From: Actinotignum schaalii
GTDB taxonomy: Bacteria; Actinomycetota; Actinomycetes; Actinomycetales; Actinomycetaceae
Direction of reading: 5' to 3'
Length of the DNA: 64,000 nucleotides
NCBI RefSeq assembly: GCF_000724605.1
Contig: NZ_CP008802.1
Coordinates: 310,001 to 374,000 of the forward strand
The position numbers and the translations under genes are program-made. The notes under the pieces were generated by a model, which saw only the letters and a program-made list of their open reading frames with translations, was not told the origin of the DNA and ran no database searches. Within the stretch, counting starts at the first letter, position 1; every line of letters starts with the position of its first letter. Positions 40,736 to 47,406 of this stretch are shown piece after piece.

Positions 40736-43374
40736 TACTCGGTGCTCCCTCCGGCGTTTGCTCCGGCGTTCGATCCGGAAGGTGATTCACTGTTCGCTTG
40801 AGCGCGGCCTGCGGCAGTTGCGTCGTCGGACCCGCAGGTATCAGCGCGAACGTACACCGCCACCGGCAGATTCGCGCAGGCATCACGAACAAAGAGCTGG
40901 GGCCCTTCGAGCTCGCCTTCTTCCAGCACACTGCGCCAACGCCCGGGCGGGAGCACGATATGCGCATCGCCCCAGCCCCCGGCCACCTCCTGGCGGTGCG
41001 CGAGGCGCGCGACCACCACGACCACATCCGGCTCCCCATCCAGGGTGCGGGTAAAAGCAAAAATATTACCGGTGGTAGCGGCCAGCGGCTCGTAGCCCGA
41101 ACGCAGCGAAACGAAAGTATCCGGGCGCTCGCGGCGCAAACGCAAGAGGCGCGAGGTCACCCACATTTTTTCTTCATCCACGCTCGCTTGCGCGGGGAGC
41201 GCCCCGGCGCTATCCAACTGCTCCAGCATGCTGGCCAGCCGCGGGTAATTCACCGGGCGGCGGTTATCCGGATCCACCAGCAGATTCCGGGTGATTTCCT
41301 CCCCCTGATAGGTATCGGGCACCCCGATCAGCGTGAGGGCCAGAACCTTCGCGGCGAGGATACGCGCGCGGCGCGCCGGCCGGGTATATTCCCACCAGGC
41401 CGTGAGCTCAGCCACCGATTCCGGGGTGGAAATAACCGAGCGCGCATAGGCAAAAAGCCCGGTCTCCAGTGCTTCATCCGGCTCGGTCCACGTGGTCCAA
41501 GATTTTTGTTCCCGGGCGGCCTTACGCAGGTAGTCAATGAGGCGATCCGCTTCGATAGGCCCGTTATCCGTCCAGGTTCCCATAATTGTTTGCCATATGA
41601 GGTTCTCGATCTGGCCATCGAGTTCCGCCGGGCGGGAGGAAGCGTGCCGCTCGCGCAGCCGTTCCAGGAGCTCCAGCCATTCGGTGGGGTAATCGGCCAG
41701 GGTGGCAATAGCGGCGCGGGTATCTTCCCCGCGTTTCGTATCATGAGTGGTGAGCGTTGTTATCATCACGGGCCAATCGGCCATCATCTGTCGCGTCCAG
41801 GTATGCAGCTCATCGGGGGTCAGTGAGGCACGCAGCGGATCGGATCCCACCTCGGTTGCCGAGGTAAGCGCGGTATACCGATAAAAAGCGGTATCCTCCA
41901 CGCCCTTGGCCATCACCGCACCGCATACTTGCTGGAAGCGGATAATCGCCTCATTACGGGAAGCATCATGGCGTTTCGTCGCCGAACCGATTTCCCGCCC
42001 GAGCAAAATATCTACAACCACGTCCAGGGTTTCGCACCGGTCTTCCGAGAGCAGGCCCCGGGCACGTTCAGCGGCTTCAAGCAGCGCGGTTTCGGCGCTG
42101 GCATGCGCCTTCTCCCCGGGAACCACATAGGCCCGGTACCGATCCATGCAGATGACGAGCGCGGAGACCGCATCGTACAAGGACCGTTGGGAATGATCCC
42201 GCAGGCGCAGATCATCGCGGCACACTTCCGCCATGAGCCGCGCCATCCGCTCCACTTCCGCCTGGAGGGACGAATGCATAATCTGGCTTTTAGCCTCGCG
42301 CTCCAGGATCGGATACGGCTGGGTGGTATGGGACAGGTGCACAAAATTCGCGGTGAGGGAACGCACCCCCTCCGGGTCGGTCAGCAGCGCCCCGATACGC
42401 CACGAAGCCTCGTAACCGGTGCACCCGGCGCATTTCCAATCCGAAGGTAGCTTTTCCTCACCCTCCAGGATTTTCTCCGCCACGATCCACGCCCCGCCGG
42501 TCGCTTCGTGCAGACGCTCCATATACTGGCGAGGATCGGCCAGCCCATCGGGATGATCGATTCGGAAAGCATCAATGAAGCCGGCGTGGAACAGCTCAAG
42601 CAGCAGCGCGTGGGAAGCCTGAAATACTTCCGGATCCTCCACCCGGATCCCGGCGAGGGTATCCACATCGAAAAACCGCCGATAATTGAGTTCTTCCTCA
42701 GCGACCCGCCAATAGGCAAGCCGATAGTGCTGGCGTTGCAGCAGTTCTGCCAGCGGCAGAAATTCAGTGCCTTTCCGGACCGGGTAAACGTGGTCATAGT
42801 AGCGCAAGACGGGAACTGCGCCGTCGTTCTCATAACCCGGTACGACGACGTGATCGAGGCTAATCGCCTCCTGGGCGAGTGCCGTACCCACCCGTTCGCC
42901 GAGCACCGGGATGAGGATCCCATCGTCGCTGGACTCCACGTCAATATCGAACCAGGAAGCGTAAGGGGACTCGGGCCCGTCACGCAGCAGGGACCACATG
43001 GCCCGGTTGAGGTAGAGCGGGGTGGGCATGGCCATATGATTGGGCACCACATCAACGACGACGCCGAGGCCGGCCGCGTGCGCGGCATTCGCAAAAGCCT
43101 CAAAACCGGCTCGCCCGCCCATAGGCTCGGAAATCCGGGTGTGATCCACCACGTCATAGCCGTGCGTGGAACCCGGGGCGGCCTGGAGGATGGGGGAGCA
43201 GTACACATCGGTAATCCCGAGCTGCACCAGGTAGGGGAGCAGGGCGGTGGCATCCGCGAAGGTGAAGTGGGGACCGAGTTGCAGCCGGTACGTGGACACG
43301 GGCTGGCGCCGCCCGGCGCTGGGCACGTGGGAACGTAGAGCTGGAATACTAGAGGTATCAGTGATTGCGGTCAT
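40735..43374 (-). CDS. treY: Maltooligosyltrehalose synthase
   Basis: 879-residue GH13 enzyme converting the reducing-end alpha-1,4 bond of maltodextrins into alpha,alpha-1,1. It has the TreY-specific opening STYRLQLGPHFTFADATALLPYL, VVDVVPNHMA, DAFRIDHPDGLADP (nucleophile), WIVAEKIL (acid/base) and TLTTHDTKRGEDTRAA. A serine/glycine/asparagine-rich 30-residue tail closes it. ATG 43374 lies 10 bp after the treX stop, with TAAGCT at 43382-43387 exactly 7 bp upstream, so it may also have its own leaderless promoter inside the end of treX. The long in-frame ATG at 43482 is rejected. Confidence 0.93.
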   Translation of the reverse strand: MTAITDTSSIPALRSHVPSAGRRQPVSTYRLQLGPHFTFADATALLPYLVQLGITDVYCSPILQAAPGSTHGYDVVDHTRISEPMGGRAGFEAFANAAHAAGLGVVVDVVPNHMAMPTPLYLNRAMWSLLRDGPESPYASWFDIDVESSDDGILIPVLGERVGTALAQEAISLDHVVVPGYENDGAVPVLRYYDHVYPVRKGTEFLPLAELLQRQHYRLAYWRVAEEELNYRRFFDVDTLAGIRVEDPEVFQASHALLLELFHAGFIDAFRIDHPDGLADPRQYMERLHEATGGAWIVAEKILEGEEKLPSDWKCAGCTGYEASWRIGALLTDPEGVRSLTANFVHLSHTTQPYPILEREAKSQIMHSSLQAEVERMARLMAEVCRDDLRLRDHSQRSLYDAVSALVICMDRYRAYVVPGEKAHASAETALLEAAERARGLLSEDRCETLDVVVDILLGREIGSATKRHDASRNEAIIRFQQVCGAVMAKGVEDTAFYRYTALTSATEVGSDPLRASLTPDELHTWTRQMMADWPVMITTLTTHDTKRGEDTRAAIATLADYPTEWLELLERLRERHASSRPAELDGQIENLIWQTIMGTWTDNGPIEADRLIDYLRKAAREQKSWTTWTEPDEALETGLFAYARSVISTPESVAELTAWWEYTRPARRARILAAKVLALTLIGVPDTYQGEEITRNLLVDPDNRRPVNYPRLASMLEQLDSAGALPAQASVDEEKMWVTSRLLRLRRERPDTFVSLRSGYEPLAATTGNIFAFTRTLDGEPDVVVVVARLAHRQEVAGGWGDAHIVLPPGRWRSVLEEGELEGPQLFVRDACANLPVAVYVRADTCGSDDATAAGRAQANSESPSGSNAGANAGGSTE

Positions 43375-43384
43375 ACTTTCGAGC

Positions 43385-45547
43385 TTAGCGCACGGCCTGC
43401 GGAGTTTTCTGGGCGCCGGCCAGCGCATCATCGATATCTTCCTCGGACGGCTCATGCACGAAGACGCGCAGGGAGCGCCCAATCACGCTGGTGGTATCCC
43501 CGGAAGCGAAGACGATCTGGGGATTGACCTCCGCCGCGGTATTGACCACTTCCGTCCATTCGCGGTCATAGACGCCGCCGGGGATGACGAACTCAACTTC
43601 GTCGTCACCGGCATTGAACATGAGGAGAACATCATCATCAATAATCGGGTTGCCGCGCTCATCGGGTTCGCGGATACCCGCGCCGTTGAGGAACACCATG
43701 AGGGCTCGCGCGAAACCGGAATCCCAATCGGAATCTTCCATCTGGCTGGAATCGGGGCGGAACCATTCGATTTCCGGCAGGCAGCCTTCGCATACAGGAT
43801 CGAAACCGGCCACGAAGCGCCGGCGCCGGAACACCGGGTGATTCTTGCGGAAAGCGATAGCAGCCCGCGTGAATTGCAGGATATCCATCTGGCGGTCATC
43901 GAGATCCCAATCCATCCACGCGATCTCATTGTCCTGGCAGTAGGTGTTGTTATTACCGCCCTGGGTGCGCCCAATTTCATCACCGTGGGAAATCATGGGA
44001 ACGCCTTGGGAGAGCAGCAGGGTGGAGATGAAATTGCGGATTTGACGTTCGCGCAGATCGAGGATCTCGGGATTATCCGTGGGGCCTTCTTCGCCGCAAT
44101 TCCAGGAGCGGTTATTCGATTCGCCATCCGCATTGTTTTCACCATTGGCCTCATTGTGCTTCTCGTTATAAGAAACCAGATCGCGCATGGTGAAACCATC
44201 GTGGGCGGTCACGAAATTAATGGAAGCGAAGGGGCGGCGCCCGGAGGATTCATACAGGTCCGCGCTGCCCGTTAGCCGCGAGGCGAATTCCGGCAGTGCG
44301 GCCGGTTCCCCGCGCCAGAAATCACGCACGGTATCACGGTACTTTCCGTTCCATTCCGTCCACAGCGGTGGGAAGCCACCCACCTGGTAGCCGCCTTCGC
44401 CCACATCCCAGGGCTCGGCAATGAGTTTGACCTGGGAAATAATGGGATCCTGCTGGATGATGTCAAAGAAGGAAGAAAGCTTATCCACCGCGTGGAGTTC
44501 GCGAGCCAGGGTGGAAGCCAAATCGAAACGGAAACCATCCACGTGCATTTCCGTCACCCAGTACCGCAGCGAATCCATAATGAGTTGGAGGGTATGCGGG
44601 GAGGTCATATTCAGGGAGTTTCCGGTCCCGGTGGTATCGAAATAGTGCCGCGGGTCATCGGGGACCAGGCGGTAGTAGGAGCGGTTATCAATACCCTTGA
44701 AGGACAGGGTGGGGCCCATGTGGTTCCCCTCCGCCGTGTGGTTGTACACCACGTCCAGGATGACCTCAATATCGGCTTCATGGAAAGCCTTGACCATGGC
44801 CTTAAACTCATCAACCTGCTCCCCGCGCGAGCGGGTGGCGTAGCCATCGTGGGGTGCAAAGAATCCGATGGTGTTATAGCCCCAGTAATTGCTCAGGCCC
44901 CGATCCTGGAGCGAGGTGTCATTGATGAACTGGTGCACCGGCATGAGTTCAATAGCCGTCACCCCCAGGGACGTGAAGTAATCGAGAACGGGCGGGTGGG
45001 TGAGACCCTGGTAGGTACCGCGTAATTCTTCGGGAACATCCGGGTGGCGCTGGGTGAATCCCTTCACGTGCGTTTCATAAATAATGGTCTCGTTGTATTC
45101 ATGCTTGGGCGGGCGGTCATAACCCCAATCGAAGTAGGGGCTGATAACCACGGACACCGGCACGTGGCCCAGCGAATCCAAGGTGCACGGTTGCGAAGGA
45201 TCGTTGAAGTCATAGGAAAAGACTTCCTGAGCATTGGTGATATTGCCTTCGATGGCTTTGGCGTAGGGATCCAGGAGGAACTTGGAAGGATCGCAGCGCA
45301 AGCCCTGGGCCGGATCGTAGGGACCGTAGACGCGGTATCCGTAACGCTGCCCGGGGCGAATTGAGGTGAGGTAACAATGCCAGACATTGGCATCAACTTC
45401 CCGCAGTTCCACGCGGGTTTCTTTGTTGTTATCGTCAAGCAGGCAGAGTTCGATTTTCTCAGCCACGGAGGAGTAGATCGCGAAATTCGTGCCGGTGCCG
45501 TCGAAAGTAGCGCCCAGCGGATACGGGTGTCCAGGCCAAATTCTCAT
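43385..45547 (-). CDS. glgX: Glycogen debranching enzyme GlgX/TreX
   Basis: 720-residue GH13 isoamylase-type debranching enzyme: MRIWPGHPYPLGATFDGTG opening with CBM48 domain, ETHVKGFT, ILDVVYNHTAEG, DGFRFDLAST (nucleophile), LIAEPWD (acid/base) and FVTAHDGFTMRD. Debranched glycogen chains feed TreY and TreZ, encoded directly downstream, so treX-treY-treZ makes trehalose from glycogen. Start chosen at ATG 45547 (family N-terminus); another ATG five codons upstream (45562) is possible. The upstream neighbour on the same strand is tRNA-Val(CAC). Confidence 0.92.
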   Translation of the reverse strand: MRIWPGHPYPLGATFDGTGTNFAIYSSVAEKIELCLLDDNNKETRVELREVDANVWHCYLTSIRPGQRYGYRVYGPYDPAQGLRCDPSKFLLDPYAKAIEGNITNAQEVFSYDFNDPSQPCTLDSLGHVPVSVVISPYFDWGYDRPPKHEYNETIIYETHVKGFTQRHPDVPEELRGTYQGLTHPPVLDYFTSLGVTAIELMPVHQFINDTSLQDRGLSNYWGYNTIGFFAPHDGYATRSRGEQVDEFKAMVKAFHEADIEVILDVVYNHTAEGNHMGPTLSFKGIDNRSYYRLVPDDPRHYFDTTGTGNSLNMTSPHTLQLIMDSLRYWVTEMHVDGFRFDLASTLARELHAVDKLSSFFDIIQQDPIISQVKLIAEPWDVGEGGYQVGGFPPLWTEWNGKYRDTVRDFWRGEPAALPEFASRLTGSADLYESSGRRPFASINFVTAHDGFTMRDLVSYNEKHNEANGENNADGESNNRSWNCGEEGPTDNPEILDLRERQIRNFISTLLLSQGVPMISHGDEIGRTQGGNNNTYCQDNEIAWMDWDLDDRQMDILQFTRAAIAFRKNHPVFRRRRFVAGFDPVCEGCLPEIEWFRPDSSQMEDSDWDSGFARALMVFLNGAGIREPDERGNPIIDDDVLLMFNAGDDEVEFVIPGGVYDREWTEVVNTAAEVNPQIVFASGDTTSVIGRSLRVFVHEPSEEDIDDALAGAQKTPQAVR

Positions 45548-45599
45548 ACCTGAGTATCTCATACGAAAATGGGAATATATTGAAAACCTAGTGAAACGG

Positions 45600-45671
45600 T
45601 GGGCGATACTGGGTTCGAACCAGTGACCTCTTCGGTGTGAACGAAGCGCTCTACCACTGAGCTAATCGCCC
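45600..45671 (-). tRNA. tRNA-Val (anticodon CAC)
   Basis: Full cloverleaf: acceptor GGGCGAT/ATCGCCC, D arm GCTC...GAGC, anticodon arm CTTCG-TTCACAC-CGAAG, T arm ACTGG-TTCGAAC-CCAGT. Discriminator A; the CCA end is not fully encoded. Confidence 0.97.
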
Positions 45672-45767
45672 GGGCGACCGTAACGGCCCGTGCATCACGC
45701 AAGCTTATAGGGGGTGGGCGGGGAAACTCAAATTTAACTAACGTGGTGTGCACCTCACCGCCTCGGT

Positions 45768-45797
45768 TTGACCGGGTGCGCGGAAAGTCGCTATAGT
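45768..45797 (+). promoter_or_regulatory. Promoter of the tRNA Gly-Cys-Val cluster
   Basis: TTGACC (45768-45773), 18-bp spacer, TATAGT (45792-45797). It lies about 87 bp before tRNA-Gly. The rest of the 212-bp spacer 45672-45884 contains no gene. Confidence 0.7.
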
Positions 45798-45884
45798 TTT
45801 TCGATGTCATCGACGTCGCCGCGGCGGTTCCCGCCACGGTTAACCCGGCCAGCACGGCTTGGTTAGTGATTGTTGATCGGCCAC

Positions 45885-45957
45885 GCGGATGTAGCTCAGT
45901 TGGTAGAGCGCAACCTTGCCAAGGTTGAGGTCGCGGGTTCGAGCCCCGTCATCCGCT
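45885..45957 (+). tRNA. tRNA-Gly (anticodon GCC)
   Basis: Acceptor GCGGATG/CATCCGC, anticodon arm CAACC-TTGCCAA-GGTTG, T arm GCGGG-TTCGAGC-CCCGT. Discriminator T, no encoded CCA. Its first 40 bp are duplicated exactly at 46237-46276. Confidence 0.97.
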
Positions 45958-46015
45958 CGGATGTGAAGAAAGGCAAAGCGGCACACGTGCCCATACTCCT
46001 CTCACGTATCCGGAC

Positions 46016-46086
46016 GGTGGGTTGGCCGAGAGGCGAGGCAACGGCCTGCAAAGCCGTGTACACGGGTTCGAATCCCGTACCCACCT
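46016..46086 (+). tRNA. tRNA-Cys (anticodon GCA)
   Basis: Acceptor GGTGGGT/ACCCACC, anticodon arm ACGGC-CTGCAAA-GCCGT, T arm ACGGG-TTCGAAT-CCCGT. Discriminator T, no encoded CCA. Confidence 0.97.
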
Positions 46087-46090
46087 CGCG

Positions 46091-46165
46091 GGGCGATTGG
46101 CGCAGCGGGAGCGCGCTTCCCTGACACGGAAGAGGTCACTGGTTCGATCCCAGTATCGCCCACCA
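46091..46165 (+). tRNA. tRNA-Val (anticodon GAC)
   Basis: Acceptor GGGCGAT/ATCGCCC, anticodon arm CTTCC-CTGACAC-GGAAG, T arm ACTGG-TTCGATC-CCAGT, with encoded ACCA end. It begins 4 bp after tRNA-Cys. Its last 38 bp are duplicated exactly at 46275-46312. Confidence 0.97.
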
Positions 46166-46186
46166 CTATTTCCTTGCAGCGTCATT

Positions 46187-46215
46187 TTGACCCGGCTCTC
46201 ACGGTTGGGTAAGCT
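46187..46215 (+). promoter_or_regulatory. Sigma-70-type promoter of the chimeric tRNA
   Basis: TTGACC (46187-46192), 17-bp spacer, TAAGCT (46210-46215). The predicted transcription start is about 14 bp before the chimeric tRNA. Confidence 0.65.
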
Positions 46216-46236
46216 AGTGGCTCGCTGTGAAACAGT

Positions 46237-46312
46237 GCGGATGTAGCTCAGTTGGTAGAGCGCAACCTTGCCAAGGAAGAGGTCACTGGTTCGATCCCAG
46301 TATCGCCCACCA
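46237..46312 (+). pseudogene. Chimeric tRNA: 5' half tRNA-Gly(GCC), 3' half tRNA-Val(GAC)
   Basis: 76 bp. Positions 46237-46276 are identical to the first 40 bp of tRNA-Gly (45885-45924), and 46275-46312 are identical to the last 38 bp of tRNA-Val(GAC) with CCA (46128-46165), joined at a shared GG. D arm, anticodon loop TTGCCAA (GCC) and T arm are intact. The acceptor stem is broken: only 2 of 7 pairs form between GCGGATG and ATCGCCC, and the anticodon stem CAACC/GGAAG keeps 3 of 5. It should not fold as a normal tRNA. It may be a pseudogene from a deletion joining duplicated genes, an integration scar, or an assembly artefact. Confidence 0.85.
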
Positions 46313-46393
46313 TATATATTCACCGCATATCGCCCTCAGTGCCCACGCCCGGGATCAAAGTGCAACGGCAGCTACGTTAAGAAATTGTTTTGA

Positions 46394-46483
46394 TGTCGTG
46401 GGGTTGCATCCTGTGAGGCCCACTGTCGTGAGGTTGCATTCTGTGGGGCCCGTTGTCGTCAGGTTGCTTTTTATGGGCACCAC
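46394..46483. repeat. 30-bp tandem repeat, three units
   Basis: Units begin TGTCGTGGGGTTGCATCC (46394), TGTCGTGAGGTTGCATTC (46424) and TGTCGTCAGGTTGC (46454), each exactly 30 bp. On the minus strand an open frame reads them as decapeptides GPHRMQPHDS-like, ending IKTIS-stop at about 46380. Confidence 0.8.
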
Positions 46484-46766
46484 GGCTCACATCGTCCACG
46501 CTTGTCCATGTCGAGCGGGTGATCGCACCAGAGCCGGCTAACAGAATATACAGGGAAGTAAATGACCAAAGTCCCGGGTGGTCGCCTCAAGCTGGAAGCA
46601 ATCATGCCATGAGCGTAAAAGCGCGCAACCACGCGGGAAAGTGGCGTCGTCGTGCGGAAAAATCGGGTGAAAAAAGAACGCCGCGCAGCGCCGCGTTAGG
46701 TCTTCCTGACTATATTTTCCGCAATCAAGCGGGTAGACCTATAGGCGTACACGAAAGGATGGCTCA
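46484..46766. other. Spacer between tRNA region and dps, no convincing gene
   Basis: About 280 bp. It has lower GC and a different feel from flanking DNA. A short open frame on the minus strand (LLAGSGAITRSTW...) runs into the 30-bp repeat but is stopped upstream. On the plus strand a 54-codon frame (46609-46773) overlaps the dps start. The dps promoter is probably near TAGACC/TATAGG at 46734-46744. It may be a remnant of acquired DNA. Confidence 0.4.
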
Positions 46767-47213
46767 ATGGTAGAAAAAGTTGTTATCGATGCTCTTCAGC
46801 GCACGCTGACCGATCTTATTGACCTCTCCCTGCAAGCTAAGCAGTACCACTGGAATATTCAGGGTGCGCGTTTCCGCGCCCTCCACCTCGCTCTTGATGA
46901 AGTTGTGTCCGTGACCCGCACCGACCTCGATGAGGTTGCTGAGCGCATTGCTACCATCGGGGGCTTCCCGGATGGTCGGGCCGTGACCGTTGCCAAGGAA
47001 AGCGGTTTGGATGATGCGGGCACCGGTCCCTTCAATGTGGACGATGTTTACACCGTGATGGCGGAGAAGCTCTACGGGGCTTCCCGGCGCATCCAGAATG
47101 ACCTGTCCAAGGTGGACGAAGCCGATCCGCTCAGCGGTGACCTGCTCATCGGGGTCGCCCGCAACCTGGAGCTGCAGGGCTGGTTCATGAAGGCCGCCGC
47201 GGTCGAAAACTAA
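46767..47213 (+). CDS. dps: Dps-family ferritin-like protein
   Basis: 148-residue four-helix DNA-protection/iron-storage protein. Typical Dps features: AKQYHWNIQGARFRALHLALDEV (first ferroxidase His), TDLDEVAERIATIGGFPDG (Asp and Glu ligands) and C-terminal LELQGWFMKAAAVEN. It oxidises Fe2+ with peroxide at the dimer interface and may coat DNA; there is no lysine-rich N-terminal tail. GAAAGGA lies 8 bp before the ATG. A long hairpin terminator follows. Confidence 0.93.
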   Translation: MVEKVVIDALQRTLTDLIDLSLQAKQYHWNIQGARFRALHLALDEVVSVTRTDLDEVAERIATIGGFPDGRAVTVAKESGLDDAGTGPFNVDDVYTVMAEKLYGASRRIQNDLSKVDEADPLSGDLLIGVARNLELQGWFMKAAAVEN

Positions 47214-47257
47214 ATCGCTCGTGCTGACGGGCGCACGCCGCAGCCGTGACTCATAGT

Positions 47258-47297
47258 GAAGGGGACCATCTCACCAGGCGTGAGGTGCGTCCCCTTC
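47258..47297 (+). terminator. Long hairpin terminator after dps
   Basis: GAAGGGGAC...GTCCCCTTC outer stem, continued by CATCTCAC/GTGAGGTG around a CAGGC loop, 17 near-continuous pairs. The U-tract is weak. Confidence 0.75.
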
Positions 47298-47344
47298 GTC
47301 GTGTTCGCGGTAGGGCCGCGCGGGCGGGCCCGGAGCGAAACAGG

Positions 47345-47379
47345 TATCCTGGTGGGCGGGCATCCCCGGTCTGGATGCC
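47345..47379 (+). promoter_or_regulatory. thrS promoter -10 and leader hairpin with threonine anticodon loop
   Basis: TATCCT (47345-47350) places the transcript start near 47357. The leader then begins with a perfect 7-bp hairpin GGCATCC-CCGGTCT-GGATGCC (47359-47379). Its 7-nt loop has GGT at the positions equivalent to 34-36 of a tRNA, the anticodon of tRNA-Thr(GGU). AAGGAG (47395-47400) and ATG 47407 follow. The layout recalls the E. coli thrS translational operator; function here is inferred. Confidence 0.5.
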
Positions 47380-47406
47380 GTGAAAAATAGAACTAAGGAG
47401 AAAACT

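Noticed and set aside
46394-46483. CRISPR array
   Set aside because: The 30-bp units are contiguous with no spacers, only three copies, and no cas genes nearby.
46313-46600. Complete insertion sequence or integrase gene next to the tRNAs
   Set aside because: No transposase or integrase motif, no terminal inverted repeats and no frame longer than about 65 codons.
46609-46773. 54-codon open frame MSVKARNHAGK... before dps
   Set aside because: It overlaps the dps ribosome site and start, has no ribosome binding site of its own and no recognisable similarity.
47300-47406. T-box riboswitch in the thrS leader
   Set aside because: The leader is only about 50 nt after the predicted start, with no T-box sequence or antiterminator pair; only a single anticodon-like hairpin is present.
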